A DNA stretch of 64,000 nucleotides from contig DYJE01000001.1 in the NCBI GenBank assembly GCA_020723285.1, forward strand, positions 249,509 through 313,508, read 5' to 3'. Position numbers and translations under genes: made by a program. Of the stretch, positions 1-10,520 are shown in pieces; position 1 is the first letter of the stretch, and every line of letters starts with the position of its first letter. The notes beneath the pieces were generated by a model. That model was not told the origin of the DNA. It saw nothing but the letters and a program-made list of their open reading frames with translations, and made no database searches. The DNA comes from Desulforapulum autotrophicum (GTDB lineage: Bacteria; Desulfobacterota; Desulfobacteria; Desulfobacterales; Desulfolunaceae).

Positions 1-421
1 CCGGTATGGCGATAGCTCGTAGGTCGGGTTCCAAAACCCGACAAATGATCCGATCCTCAGAACAATCGACCGGTCGTTTCACAGTGATGTTCTTTTTATG
101 ACAGAGATTGCGTGAGCAATGGAAGGGCGTCGCATGACAAGGATGAGGCCAGTTGTCGGCTTTCGTACCGAAAGCCGACCTACGAGAAGGTGTCGGGAAA
201 CTCAAAGCAAACGACACTACGAAACAGCCCGCCGGTATGGCGATAGCTCGTAGGTCGGGTTCCAAAACCCGACAAATGACCCGATCCTCAGAACAATCGA
301 CCGGTCGTTTCACAGTGATGTTCTTTTTATGACGGAGATTGCGTGAGCAATGGAAGGGCGTCGCATGACAAGGATGGGGCCAGTTGTCGGCTTTCGTACC
401 GAGAAGCCGACCTACGAGAGG
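1..421. repeat. Tandem pair of dispersed inverted-repeat elements
   Basis: Two near-identical copies lie at 1-188 and 232-421 (offset 231). Each begins with a hairpin unit reading TCGTAG + GTCGGGTT...AACCCGAC (17-42 and 248-273) and ends with the inverse unit GTCGGCTT...AAGCCGAC + CTACGA (155-185 and 386-416). Each copy is therefore bounded by inverted ends TCGTAGGTCGG / CCGACCTACGA. The core differs from that of the other loci in this window, but the last ~20 bases before the right end are shared. Together with 422-473 this fills the stretch before the first gene; nothing else is seen there. Confidence 0.85.
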
Positions 422-473
422 GTATGGTGCGATCCCGGGCTTCCTGCCCGGGATCGACGGAATTCAATGAAAT

Positions 474-2882
474 TTAAGGAACAAGACTGTCGTTAAAGTA
501 CTTCACCGTCAGCCTGAAATAATAGGGCGCTGTGTAACCCCAGTCCGCGTCGGGATTGGGGTTCAGAACGAAATTCGGACTGGTTCCCGTTCTCAGAAAA
601 TTGAAATCGGAGATCCTGAAGAACACCTTGCCGGACCATATGGAGCCGGTGGAGGATCCTCGGCCCACCCACAGAATCCTGTCACCGCTGCCGCTGACCG
701 GCATGTGGTCGGTGGACATCAGAGAGAGGTTCACAAGTTCCGAAGCCAGACTCGTGTCGCCATCACTGCCCATGATGCCGTTGGGGCAGACATTGCTGCC
801 GGTGGAGCACCACTCGGTGGACACATGGGGCATACCATTTTCGTTACTGGGAATGCCGTTGGAATTGGGCATGTATTCCCAGGTGTATTCCACAGGACTT
901 CCGTTGGCGTACAGCTCGACACTGATGGTGTAATACCAGGTCAGATCACCGTTCACCAGGGGCTGCGACAGATCGAGACTGTACCAGTCTTCGTCGCCCT
1001 GGTAATCGATGTAGCCGGAAACCCAGGGCAATGAAACCACCACGGGGTTTGAACCGGCCTGTGTCGCACTCGCGGAATCCAGGTCGAAAACCGTGTCGTT
1101 ATACTTGAACGTCCCGGTCTGAGTGTTTGGATAGGTGATGACCAGCGAAGAGGTAAAATCATCTTCATCGTTTTCATCGTGGTAGACTGTGGTGGTATTG
1201 TCTTTGGGACAGATCCCCGGCGCGGCAGCCACATCCGTCACATTCCAGCTCAGATGGAATTCCGCGTCTTCCCCGTTATCATCCTGGAAGTCGTACACTT
1301 TCACGTAATACACGCTGTCTGTACTGGACTCGGGAACCAGAAACGACGTTTTGAGATCCACGGTCCTTTGATCCTCACCGCTGTTGAACACGGTTTTCTC
1401 AAAAGAGTTGACCCCCGCTTTCGTGATTTTCATGGCGTACTGAACCAGGTCGGTATCGGGAATATCCAGATTGAACGAAAGAACCTGTTTCCGAGACGCA
1501 TTGGCGGGTACGGTGACCATGTAATAATCCACGTCGGTCCGGTAGGCGATCTTACCGGTATGTTCCGCCGGTTCAGGCTGGGCCGTAAGGTCGATGGCAT
1601 TGTGGTCAACATCGTTTCCGATGTGTCCGTCACCGTGGACAACACTTTCATCGGCATCGGCAATCCCCGTAACGTCAACATCCGCCGTGTAAGGCGCGGA
1701 CTCTGAGACATCCGCACCGGACGCGGCCCGGACCACCAGGAAGTAAAGTCTCGACGTATCCAGCTTCATGGCCACCTGATACGTGCCATCGCCTAAGGGG
1801 CCGCCATCGTAATCATGAGAAAAATCCACGATTTCAGAGGTCAGATCAAGGCCGGTCAGGATTTCCGTGAACGAACGGAGTTCAAGACGGTAGGCGAGAT
1901 CGGAATCGCTTGAAAACGTCAGGTCCAGAATCTTGATGTCGCCGGGAACACTGGAATCGATTTCGTAGATATCCTCATCTTCAAAATAATCGATGGCGGC
2001 GTTCTGGAACATGCCATCGCCCATGGCTGTGGCGTCAAGGGGTGAGTCGTTATCCATGATTTCTGAAGCTACAACCTGATCGACACTGATGGTGTAGAAA
2101 GACGAGGTGTCGAATTCGTCCTTGCCGTCTTCCGTGACCACGGCGATGTATTCACCGGCAGGAAGGTAATGCATCAGATGGCTTTCCGTGAGGGTTCCCA
2201 TTTTCCGGATTTCCACAATATCCCCGTCTCCGTTGTAAAGCGTGATGTTCAGACGAACCGCCGAACCCTGAAGCCGGTCAAAATCGACAAAGATATCGTA
2301 AACCCCGTCAACGGTGGCCGTGACGCGGAAACAGTCCCCGTCGTCTTCGGAGTCGATGGAATCCCTTGCCGCGTCGCCGTTCATCACAAGGTCCACGGCT
2401 GTTGCAAAACTTCCGTTGCCGTCGGGCAGTCCCTTGTAATAGGCCGAAATGTAATACGGCCGGTTTTTCCCCGAATCGTCGTCCATCAGATCACGGACGT
2501 GAACATACAGATCCTTGGGCTCGTCGATGGGCACATCCACCTTGACGGTCACCGAAACCCGGCTGTCCACCGGGGCGTGATCTCCGGCAATCATCACCAG
2601 TTCGCCGTTTTCGTTTTTTTCATAAACATGGACCAAAAGGTCCACATCGGAGCGTGAGGTGTCGCTGGTGCATTTGATTTGTAAGATTCTGTCACGTTCG
2701 TTGGCACGGACATGGTAAAGGTCCACTTCAGCCACTTCAGATATTTCGCCTTGTATACGTTTTGCCGACACGGTATCTCCGCTTCCGATTTCCAGTTCCA
2801 CCACGTTCGACGAAGTCGACGGGCCGTCACTGGAACAGGCGGCGAGCCACAGTGCCATGATCATCACAATTATTTTTTTCAT
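474..2882 (-). CDS. Large lipoprotein with repeated PPC-like domains
   Basis: An 802-residue predicted lipoprotein: residues 1-16 form a lipoprotein signal with lipobox LAAC. The rest holds several blocks of about 100 residues with the D-x-D-x-Y-x-V pattern and all-beta character of bacterial pre-peptidase C-terminal (PPC) domains, for example DVDYYMV and DEDWYSL. No protease or other catalytic domain is visible, so a structural or binding role on the cell surface is inferred. A Shine-Dalgarno AGGTG precedes the ATG. It is the last gene of the 12-gene minus-strand run, 59 bases after the vWA lipoprotein gene, and shares its acidic, calcium-binding-like composition. Specific function unknown. 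Confidence 0.8.
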   Translation of the reverse strand: MKKIIVMIMALWLAACSSDGPSTSSNVVELEIGSGDTVSAKRIQGEISEVAEVDLYHVRANERDRILQIKCTSDTSRSDVDLLVHVYEKNENGELVMIAGDHAPVDSRVSVTVKVDVPIDEPKDLYVHVRDLMDDDSGKNRPYYISAYYKGLPDGNGSFATAVDLVMNGDAARDSIDSEDDGDCFRVTATVDGVYDIFVDFDRLQGSAVRLNITLYNGDGDIVEIRKMGTLTESHLMHYLPAGEYIAVVTEDGKDEFDTSSFYTISVDQVVASEIMDNDSPLDATAMGDGMFQNAAIDYFEDEDIYEIDSSVPGDIKILDLTFSSDSDLAYRLELRSFTEILTGLDLTSEIVDFSHDYDGGPLGDGTYQVAMKLDTSRLYFLVVRAASGADVSESAPYTADVDVTGIADADESVVHGDGHIGNDVDHNAIDLTAQPEPAEHTGKIAYRTDVDYYMVTVPANASRKQVLSFNLDIPDTDLVQYAMKITKAGVNSFEKTVFNSGEDQRTVDLKTSFLVPESSTDSVYYVKVYDFQDDNGEDAEFHLSWNVTDVAAAPGICPKDNTTTVYHDENDEDDFTSSLVITYPNTQTGTFKYNDTVFDLDSASATQAGSNPVVVSLPWVSGYIDYQGDEDWYSLDLSQPLVNGDLTWYYTISVELYANGSPVEYTWEYMPNSNGIPSNENGMPHVSTEWCSTGSNVCPNGIMGSDGDTSLASELVNLSLMSTDHMPVSGSGDRILWVGRGSSTGSIWSGKVFFRISDFNFLRTGTSPNFVLNPNPDADWGYTAPYYFRLTVKYFNDSLVP

Positions 2883-2941
2883 AGGTTCACCTGATCATCG
2901 GTTATTTGGGTTAATCTCATATGTGTATTTTTCATATCGAG

Positions 2942-4552
2942 TCACAGCGCTTCAAAACTGTCCACAATGACAGTCCGGTTCGCCGTATCGTTGAAGTTCA
3001 CCTCGATATCGGCCACCCGGTACACCGGATTGGATTCGGGCATGTCCTCGGGCACTTCCGCAATAAAGAAACGGATCACGTTCACTCCACGGGCCCTTCC
3101 GTCAGCGGCCAGAGTGTTCATGATGTCGATATTGGAAATATCGAAGGAGATCTGACGTCGCCGGGACTGGTTTTCCGTTCCCTGGTTCAGATCGATCAAG
3201 CCCAGATCCCTGATGTCATAATTGTAGCTGTACCGAGCGCGGATTTTCGAATCGTTCACCTTGACGTTGGTATGCCGCTGGACTTCAAGCCAGTCCGGCG
3301 TTCCGTCGTAATCCGAATCGTTGATGTACTGCTGCTCCAGGGGATTGGTGCCCATCATGAACTCGATGCCGTCGGGAATGCCGTCACGGTCCGTGTCCGG
3401 GTTGTTGTACCGTGTGCCTTTGATGACCTCTTCACAGTCCGTCATGCCGTCACGGTCCCTATCGAAAGTCTCGGCACCGTCGGGGCACCCGCTGTCCCTG
3501 GGATCATTTGGATCCAGGGCATTATCGAGGGTGCTCATCTTCCGTTCGAAATAATCGGACAGCCCGTCACCGTCCGTATCCCGCATGGTGGGATCCGTGG
3601 CCTGGCCCACCTCGTCCGGATCGATACGCCCGTTGTGGTTGAAGTCCACGTCCAGTTCCTCTTCATCGGTCAGGCCGTCCCCGTCGCTGTCCACATCCAC
3701 GATTTCGTTACCCGGCCTGACATTCAGGTTGCAGGCGATGATGAACTTCATCTGGTATTCCACCGTGAGACGCATGTCCACGATGTTGATGAAGTCGATG
3801 TCCCTCGCTGAACTGAACTCCGTATAAATACCGTTTCCGGCATTGGCCATGTTGGTCATGAGGTTCACCACGGTGTTGTAGTCCGCCTGGTTTCCCTGAA
3901 GCAAGGTGGACAGGAAGAAGGTGTGGAAATTGAAAAGGGCCACGCCCTGCTCTTCTTCCAGATTCTCCTGCATATCGTCCAGCGCGTTGTAGATCTGGTT
4001 GATCACCACCGAACCGCCGGGATCGGGCATGCCGTCGCTGAAGAAAAGCACGATGCATTTCATCCGGGCGATGTTGGCGCTCTGGGCCGCATCATTCCTC
4101 ATGCTGGCGATTTCAGCGATGAAATGCTGCTCCGCCGTCTGGATGGCGTTCTGGTAGTTGGTAAGGGAGGTGTTGTTGTAACCGTAAAGAACGTTCCGCA
4201 ACGTGTCGAGGTCGCGGGTGAATCCTCCGGTGGTTCCTCTCACGGTGTTGTTCCACAAAAGCACATCGAATTCCACACTTTCGTTGTCGATGTATTCCTG
4301 AATGAAATTCCAGGCCGCGTCGATCCGAATGTGGTTCGGATCCGAACCGGCCATACTGCCTGAGCAGTCGATGGCCAGCACGATGCGGATGGGAAAGTTG
4401 ATCACATCGGGGTTTTCAGTCAGAAAATCCCCTTTGAGTCGCACCTTGCTCCGGCTCTGGGCCCGTTCCAGTTCCGGATTCGAACACCCGGTCACCAGAA
4501 CTGTGGACATCACGAACAAACCTGTGAAGAACACCATCAAGGACTTACGCAT
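2942..4552 (-). CDS. vWA-domain lipoprotein with thrombospondin type 3-like repeats
   Basis: A 536-residue predicted lipoprotein with lipobox VTGC. The von Willebrand A domain starts near residue 55 with an intact MIDAS motif (D-x-S-G-S, in [12 protein letters not shown]). It is followed by a run of D-x-D-x-D-G calcium-binding repeats of the thrombospondin type 3/EF-like kind, then a beta-rich C-terminal region. The start was chosen at the ATG 9 bases after a GGGGAG ribosome site; longer in-frame starts lack one. It overlaps the end of the TSP3 gene upstream by 8 bases, so the two are probably translationally coupled. A metal-dependent adhesion or ligand-binding role at the cell surface is inferred from the domains. 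Confidence 0.85.
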   Translation of the reverse strand: MRKSLMVFFTGLFVMSTVLVTGCSNPELERAQSRSKVRLKGDFLTENPDVINFPIRIVLAIDCSGSMAGSDPNHIRIDAAWNFIQEYIDNESVEFDVLLWNNTVRGTTGGFTRDLDTLRNVLYGYNNTSLTNYQNAIQTAEQHFIAEIASMRNDAAQSANIARMKCIVLFFSDGMPDPGGSVVINQIYNALDDMQENLEEEQGVALFNFHTFFLSTLLQGNQADYNTVVNLMTNMANAGNGIYTEFSSARDIDFINIVDMRLTVEYQMKFIIACNLNVRPGNEIVDVDSDGDGLTDEEELDVDFNHNGRIDPDEVGQATDPTMRDTDGDGLSDYFERKMSTLDNALDPNDPRDSGCPDGAETFDRDRDGMTDCEEVIKGTRYNNPDTDRDGIPDGIEFMMGTNPLEQQYINDSDYDGTPDWLEVQRHTNVKVNDSKIRARYSYNYDIRDLGLIDLNQGTENQSRRRQISFDISNIDIMNTLAADGRARGVNVIRFFIAEVPEDMPESNPVYRVADIEVNFNDTANRTVIVDSFEAL

Positions 4553-5357
4553 CACACGCATCTCCCCTGCCGTCACCGTCGGAATCGGCCTGGCTGTCGT
4601 TATCATCGGACGGGCAGTTGTCGCAGGCATCGCCTATGCCGTCGCCGTCTGCATCGGTGTTGTTTTTGCTCTTACATCTAGGACAGAGGTCGACCTCGTT
4701 ATCGAACCCGTCGCTGTCCGAATCGTTGCAGCCGGCAAGATCCGCGTTGGCCACCAGGGGACAGGGATCGACGCTGTCCGGGGTTCCGTCACCGTCGTCA
4801 TCATCGTCACAGACATCACCCTCCCCGTCGTTATCCGTATCAAGCTGATCGATATTCGGGGCATGAGAGCAATTGTCCGTGGCGTTCACCAGATGGGGCC
4901 TGACCAGTTCGGGGATATTGTCTTCATTCATATCCGCATAGGCATCACCGTCAATATCATCGTCGCAGGCATCACCGATTCCGTCACCATCGGTGTCCGC
5001 CTGATCCACATTGGTGACGGTGGGACAGTTGTCGCAGGCGTTGCCCAGATCGTCCCCGTCACCGTTGCTCTGGTCGTTGGGGATCAGGATGCAGTTGTCA
5101 AGACCGTCCATGGTGCCGTCATCGTCGTTGTCGTCAGACACATAGGCCAGGGGGCCCAGGTTGTAGAAAACAAGGATGACGATCCCTCCGGCACCACCGC
5201 CGCCAGCACCGCCCGAAGGAGGCGCGCCGCAGCCGATCTCGTCGCATTCGTCCCAGTAGGCTCCGGGATCGATATCGGCGGCGTTGATCAGGCTCGCTTT
5301 GTAGCTGACGATGATCCCGGTCAGCATCAACATAAAAACCAGGAATAGTTTTTTCAT
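4545..5357 (-). CDS. Secreted thrombospondin type 3 repeat protein
   Basis: A 270-residue protein with an N-terminal Sec signal ([19 protein letters not shown]...), a short Gly-rich linker and then nine or so aspartate-rich units of the form D-x-D-G-D-G-x-G-D-x-C-D-N-C. This is the calcium-binding thrombospondin type 3 pattern, with the paired cysteines expected for disulfides. The protein ends within a repeat unit. Ribosome site GGAG sits 5 bases before the ATG. It overlaps the vWA lipoprotein gene by 8 bases. Such repeats usually act as rigid calcium-stabilised stalks; a spacer or surface role is inferred. Confidence 0.85.
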   Translation of the reverse strand: MKKLFLVFMLMLTGIIVSYKASLINAADIDPGAYWDECDEIGCGAPPSGGAGGGGAGGIVILVFYNLGPLAYVSDDNDDDGTMDGLDNCILIPNDQSNGDGDDLGNACDNCPTVTNVDQADTDGDGIGDACDDDIDGDAYADMNEDNIPELVRPHLVNATDNCSHAPNIDQLDTDNDGEGDVCDDDDDGDGTPDSVDPCPLVANADLAGCNDSDSDGFDNEVDLCPRCKSKNNTDADGDGIGDACDNCPSDDNDSQADSDGDGRGDACDA

Positions 5358-5428
5358 ATCATCTCCACTCTCTCACGTTATGGTTGTTGTCCCCCCGTTA
5401 TAGCCTCTATATCTGAAATACCTTTCAT

Positions 5429-6997
5429 CTACCGTGAGATGAAAAGGTACAGTTTCCTGCTCACAGTGGAATAGGATCCCACAATGACCCGCCCTCGGGC
5501 GTCGACCCACAAATGGTTGTATTTCCCGATGTAATAGGTGTCGTGAAGACCCGGTTCAATGCCCTGGGGACTGGTGATGTTGCTGAGACCCACATCTTCG
5601 GGAACGATGAGGTCTACGGACCACAATCCGCCGTCATCCCTTCGGGACACTTTCACCCGGCTGAAGAAACGGTTTTCCGTAAAATTCATCTCGTCGAAGT
5701 AAGCGGCCACGGGCCGGTTTCGGGAATCCAGGGCAAAACCCGCGAAACGTCCGCAGATGGTGTTGTAGTTCATGAACTCCGTATGCCATTCCCTTTGGAT
5801 GATGTCGTCGCCGTTTTCATCCACGCCGGTGACCACGTCCACCTGTTCGGCGTACTTGATCACAAAAGGGAGTTCCTCATCGGTGTCGATGAAATCGGGC
5901 AGGTCTTTTACCGCGTACACCACGGCGAGACGTCCGTCGGTCATCACGGCTCCTTTGATGTCCGCCACGTCGATACCGCTTTCGATGTATTCGCTTGGCC
6001 AGGATACCGTGCCGTTTTCGGCCACAACCCGCCGGGCCACCCTGAGCCCCCGGTCCTGAGCCGTGCCGTTGACGCTGTTGTCATGGGAATAGAACACCAC
6101 GGGATTGCCGTCAGCGTCGAGAACCAGATCGTTAAACGCCCCGCTGGCGCTCTGCTGGCCCGAGGCGTTGTTCTGGTAGGCGTTGCCCTGGACCTTCTCC
6201 TCACGGCCGATCATGTCCTGGACGCTGCCGTTCACAAAGGCGTTGACAGGATGGGTGATGAAATTCAGGTCCGGGTACTCGTAGTTGTAGGAATCCACCC
6301 CTTCGTAACAGAACTGGAAACTTAAAAACACGTTGCCGTCATCGTCGCCCCTGACACAGAGGTTGCCCTGGGCCAGACCGTCGACAAACACGGGATTCCG
6401 CTCAACATACCCGTAAGCCCCGATCTCGATACGCCAGGAGTCCGCACCGTCACGGACCGCCACCATCACATCCCCCTGGTTGTTCAGGTCCGCACCGGGA
6501 ACGATGACGGACTGTTTGAAAGCAGAGTAGGCCACCACGGGTTTTCCCCCGGCTATGGCGATGGAAATTTCAGCGATGTTCCGGGGATCTTCTGTTAGAA
6601 GGGTCACGGTTTCATCGGTGGTGTTGGCCGTATTGAGATAATACATGTCGTCCGCCGGGAAGGCCCTGTACATCAGGCAATAGGGATGGATTTCCACCGT
6701 TGCCGGATCGGAGTTCGGCGCGAAATAAGCGATGTGGACGATGCCCTGATCAAAGGTCATGGCGATCCGAGGATCGATGTAGGGGTCTTCCCCCTCTTCC
6801 GTTTCAACGGTCGCAAGATCCAGGACGGAATTGATGTCCCAGCTCACGCTGTCGGGAATGGTGGTGTCCCTGCTGAACGTCTTGCCATTGTCATCGGAGC
6901 AGCCGGAAACAAGAAACATCACAGCGGCAAGAAGAACGAACCCTGTCCGTTTCACGCTGACTGCAAACCTTCTGTTCTTATTTACGGCTGAACCCAT
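5429..6997 (-). CDS. Predicted beta-propeller-like lipoprotein
   Basis: A 522-residue protein with an N-terminal signal ending in lipobox LVSGC. The mature part has recurring strands of the type G-x-P-V-V-A-Y / G-N-V-F-L-S-F / N-R-P-V-A-A-Y about every 60-70 residues, as in sialidase-like or other beta-propellers. No catalytic motif was recognised. The start overlaps the end of the large TPR gene by 20 bases and is preceded by an AGGGA ribosome site, so it belongs to the same transcript as the trans-envelope machine genes. Function unknown; a surface or periplasmic scaffold is a guess. Confidence 0.7.
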   Translation of the reverse strand: MGSAVNKNRRFAVSVKRTGFVLLAAVMFLVSGCSDDNGKTFSRDTTIPDSVSWDINSVLDLATVETEEGEDPYIDPRIAMTFDQGIVHIAYFAPNSDPATVEIHPYCLMYRAFPADDMYYLNTANTTDETVTLLTEDPRNIAEISIAIAGGKPVVAYSAFKQSVIVPGADLNNQGDVMVAVRDGADSWRIEIGAYGYVERNPVFVDGLAQGNLCVRGDDDGNVFLSFQFCYEGVDSYNYEYPDLNFITHPVNAFVNGSVQDMIGREEKVQGNAYQNNASGQQSASGAFNDLVLDADGNPVVFYSHDNSVNGTAQDRGLRVARRVVAENGTVSWPSEYIESGIDVADIKGAVMTDGRLAVVYAVKDLPDFIDTDEELPFVIKYAEQVDVVTGVDENGDDIIQREWHTEFMNYNTICGRFAGFALDSRNRPVAAYFDEMNFTENRFFSRVKVSRRDDGGLWSVDLIVPEDVGLSNITSPQGIEPGLHDTYYIGKYNHLWVDARGRVIVGSYSTVSRKLYLFISR

Positions 6998-9900
6998 GGT
7001 ACATGTCCCTGGCCACCGGATGAATCCGGCGGTTCGATTCCGAAAGATTGAGGTTTCCCGGAAGGGTCTTGTATATCGCGTCCGCTTCCGTGTCGTGATG
7101 GTAATGTTTCAACAATGCCGCAAGGTTGATCAGGGCATCGGTGTCTTCGGGATTTTCCGCGAGAACATCCTTGAAGGCCTGACGCGCCGCGATGTCGTCT
7201 CCGATGTAGAGATCCGCAACGCCGATCAGCTTGTCCGCCCGGATTTTCAGTGATTTGCCCTTGCCAAGCTCCACGGCCTTGAACGCCAGCAGACGGGCCT
7301 GGGGATAGTCGCCCCGTTCGGCATAAAGATCGGCGAGGTTCATCATCAGCTCGGGATTTTTCCTGTCGTGGAACATTGTATAGTGAGCCTGGTTCAATTC
7401 CTCGTCTTTCAGGAACTGCTCTGCGATTTCAGAGCCTTCGGTCTTGCCGCCGAAATTCCCGGCGGTTTTCCGGGTTCCGCTGTAAAGTCCTGCGATTTCC
7501 GAATGGAGGAGGCCCCATTTCTCCGCCTGGGTTTTCCCTGTCGTCAGATATTGCTCCCCTTTGGTCATGTAACTCGCGGCCTGATCGTCCACCAGTTTTC
7601 TGTACTGGTCTTTCTGTTCGTCGGACAGGCCTTCGGGAAGAGGTGAATTTTTAAGAAATACGGAAAACTCCTTGTTGATCTCGTAGGCGAAATAGCAGGC
7701 CTTGAGCACATATTCCGGGCTCTGGCAGGCGATTACCGAGGCGTAGCCGCTTTCCAGGTTTTCCAGGAGCTTCGCTTTTTCCGCCACAACGGCGTCGTCG
7801 ATGACGCCTGAAAGACGGGTTTTCATGTAGGTGTCATAGGACCCCTGAACCGCGTTGAACGTCATGGCCGCATAGGCTTCCGCCATGTCCGGATCCTGCT
7901 TCACATAACCGGGTTTGAATTCCTTGATGGCGTCTTTGCGGTATGACAGGGCTTCCTTGTAATCCCCCTTTTCCCGTGCGTATTCCGCGGCAAGGGATAA
8001 AGCCCTCACACGTTCGGAAGGCTGCATTTCACCCAGTCCCTTTATAAGAACGTCCACGGCCCTTGATACATCCCCTGATTTTTTGGCGCATTCATAGATG
8101 CCGAACATGACCTCGGTCCGTCCCGGTGTTTTTTTCGGGGTTCGGTCAAGCACCATCATGAAATCTTCGGCGGCCAGACGGTTCTGCCCCATGGATTTCC
8201 GGATCTCCGCAGCCTGCCGGATGAACTCGGGCGTTTTGGCGTGTTTGGGAAGTCTGCGAGCGAATTCTTCCAGATACCGTGCCGTCACGCGGTACTGTGA
8301 CGCAGACACCGAGCAGTCGATCATGATGGCCAGAACGTCGGCGGAATGCTCCGATTCGGGATAGTACTTGATCAGCTTGTAACCGGCGGAAAACACGGTA
8401 TCCAGCTTGCCCTTGTCCTTGCTGGACACGATAAGGGCGTGAAGGGCCTGTTCTCCAAGGCCGGTTTCCTTGTTCTTCTCAACCACGTCCTCGATGCTCT
8501 GTTTCCCTAGTTCCCAGTCGTTCATGGCGTCGATGGTGAGGTTTGACACAATGCGTGATTCCGAGGCCTTGATCACATCCGCCACATCTTTCCGCACTTT
8601 TTCAGGGAAACGGGTGTCCTGCACCACTTTGCGCCCGAATTCAACCAGCCCGGAGAAATCCTCTTTCAGATGGTAGGCGTCGAGGGTTAAATGTACGGCG
8701 GATTCGGCGGCTTTGCCCTGGGTGTATTTGGCGATGAAATCCCCGAATTCCTTGATGGCGTCGTCGTATTTTCCGTCGTCATAGGCGATCCAGGCGACGT
8801 TGAACAGAATGTCCGGGACTCTGGGCGAGGTCGGGTTTTCCTTGACAAACAGATTGCCGTTTTCTTTCAGGCCCGACCGGGCATAGGCGACATCGTAGTA
8901 GTTCAGGTCGTCTTTTTTCTTCAAAGCGTTGTAATAGGAGATCACCACACTGTCCAGGAGTTCCTTTCTGTCGGGAACGTCACTGTCCTCTTTCTTGACA
9001 TCTTTGACCGGTATCGCCGCTGTTTTCGTGTCTGTTTCATTGCCTTTTTCCTTGCCGATTTCTTTGGCGGCTTCGACCGGTTCCGGCTTCACAGGCTGGG
9101 CAATTCGGGCGATAAGACGTTCATACTGTTTGCCCGCTTCAAGGAAACGGTTTGAAGCGAACAGCGCTTCAGCGTAGTTTGACAGCATATCCGTATACAC
9201 CGGGCTGTTCTCGAAGAAATCCAGATAGACTTTGTAGGCGTCTGCGGCGATTCGGTAACTGTCCGTGGATTTGTCGTTCCGCGCCCGGGTGTGAAGGTGG
9301 GTCACGATGTTCCGGGCGTAAGCCTCGTAATCCTTGAGATCCGCCGCCTTTTCCTCATCTTTCACATGGATGGTGTATTTTTCCTTCGTGAGAGCCCTGA
9401 CGATGATCTCCACATCCTTGTCTGCGTTTTTGTAGTCCGACAGGGCCTGGACGCATTCCACGATATTTCTTGCATATTCCAGCAACTGATCCTCGTCATG
9501 GCGAAGAGAGGCCAGGGTCCTGAATATTTCCACGCCATGGCGGTATTTTTTCTTGGCCATGTACCGTGACCCCAGTTTTTCGAGAACATAGGCGTACACC
9601 TGCCGCGACCAGCTGTATTTTTTAAAATAGGCCAGCGCCGCTTCGGGCGAATGGTCCTTGTAGACTTCGGGGTAGCAGTAGGCCATGTCCACCAGGGATT
9701 CCAGTTTGATGTCCACCCGTTTGTACGTGTCCACGTCGATTTCCTGGCCCGGTTCGCTGGTGGCCACCGACTGTTCGAACAGGCTGATGGCCTTCTCGAA
9801 ATCCCGGTTGTTCACATGGCTCCAGGCCAGTTTATACCGGGCGATGACAATGGCGGAGCTTGTTGGATAATCCAGCACCTTGGTGTAATGGCGGATGGCC

Positions 9901-10520
9901 ATGGTAAGGTCCTGCTTGCTGATGAAATGATCGCCCAGAAGCAGGTAACTTTCAGGGGTGTACGGGCTCTGGGGGTATTTTTTGATGATGTCCCGGTAAT
10001 GGGACACCATTTCGGGAATCTGGTTCAGTTCACGGTATTCGTGGGCCAGAAAAAAATGAATCTTGTCTCGTGACGGGTAATCTGGAAAATCGTTCAAGAT
10101 CCGGAGATAGGTTTCAATAGCCTGATTTTTGAGGGTGTTGGCTTCCAGACTGTCCAGAGCTTCCGAGCCCTGGCTTACCCCTTCGTTCTTGCGGATGATG
10201 AAGACGATCCGCGCTTTTTCGATGTAGAGTTCGGAGAGTCTCAGATAAAGTTCGGGTAGGTAGGGCATGTTCCTGGACTTGTCGATGAGCATCTTGGTGT
10301 TGCCGATGGCCAGCTCCACCTTGGTTTTATCCTGTTTCAGTTTTTCAACGAGTTTCTGCTGCTCTTTCTTTTTGTCCTTGCGCTCGTATTCGTAGCGCGT
10401 CTCCTTTTTCTGTTCCGTTTTTTCCGGGGCTTTTTCCGTTTCGGCGGCAAAGCACGGGAACGACCACGCGAGAAATATCGCGGCTGTCAACATCAAGGAT
10501 AAGGTCCGTCGTATCTTCAT
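6978..10520 (-). CDS. Giant TPR-repeat periplasmic protein
   Basis: A 1180-residue protein with a Sec signal (MKIRRTLSLMLTAAIFLAWSFPCFAA) followed almost entirely by helical tetratricopeptide-type repeats, a Lys/Glu-rich coiled-coil segment near the N-terminus and a low-complexity linker around residues 490-530. The start was set at the ATG that overlaps the stop of the upstream TPR gene as ATGA. In Myxococcus gliding loci, a giant TPR protein (GltI) accompanies AgmX-type proteins and the AglRQS motor. The same neighbourhood here suggests an equivalent periplasmic scaffold, though homology to GltI cannot be proved by eye. Confidence 0.75.
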   Translation of the reverse strand: MKIRRTLSLMLTAAIFLAWSFPCFAAETEKAPEKTEQKKETRYEYERKDKKKEQQKLVEKLKQDKTKVELAIGNTKMLIDKSRNMPYLPELYLRLSELYIEKARIVFIIRKNEGVSQGSEALDSLEANTLKNQAIETYLRILNDFPDYPSRDKIHFFLAHEYRELNQIPEMVSHYRDIIKKYPQSPYTPESYLLLGDHFISKQDLTMAIRHYTKVLDYPTSSAIVIARYKLAWSHVNNRDFEKAISLFEQSVATSEPGQEIDVDTYKRVDIKLESLVDMAYCYPEVYKDHSPEAALAYFKKYSWSRQVYAYVLEKLGSRYMAKKKYRHGVEIFRTLASLRHDEDQLLEYARNIVECVQALSDYKNADKDVEIIVRALTKEKYTIHVKDEEKAADLKDYEAYARNIVTHLHTRARNDKSTDSYRIAADAYKVYLDFFENSPVYTDMLSNYAEALFASNRFLEAGKQYERLIARIAQPVKPEPVEAAKEIGKEKGNETDTKTAAIPVKDVKKEDSDVPDRKELLDSVVISYYNALKKKDDLNYYDVAYARSGLKENGNLFVKENPTSPRVPDILFNVAWIAYDDGKYDDAIKEFGDFIAKYTQGKAAESAVHLTLDAYHLKEDFSGLVEFGRKVVQDTRFPEKVRKDVADVIKASESRIVSNLTIDAMNDWELGKQSIEDVVEKNKETGLGEQALHALIVSSKDKGKLDTVFSAGYKLIKYYPESEHSADVLAIMIDCSVSASQYRVTARYLEEFARRLPKHAKTPEFIRQAAEIRKSMGQNRLAAEDFMMVLDRTPKKTPGRTEVMFGIYECAKKSGDVSRAVDVLIKGLGEMQPSERVRALSLAAEYAREKGDYKEALSYRKDAIKEFKPGYVKQDPDMAEAYAAMTFNAVQGSYDTYMKTRLSGVIDDAVVAEKAKLLENLESGYASVIACQSPEYVLKACYFAYEINKEFSVFLKNSPLPEGLSDEQKDQYRKLVDDQAASYMTKGEQYLTTGKTQAEKWGLLHSEIAGLYSGTRKTAGNFGGKTEGSEIAEQFLKDEELNQAHYTMFHDRKNPELMMNLADLYAERGDYPQARLLAFKAVELGKGKSLKIRADKLIGVADLYIGDDIAARQAFKDVLAENPEDTDALINLAALLKHYHHDTEADAIYKTLPGNLNLSESNRRIHPVARDMYHGFSRK

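Noticed and set aside
4302-5348. Long plus-strand frame (348 codons) rich in Val/Ile/Gly
   Set aside because: It is the antisense reading of Asp/Gly-rich calcium-binding repeats; those codons read backwards give V/I/G strings. There is no ribosome site, and the minus-strand protein has a clear signal peptide and domains.
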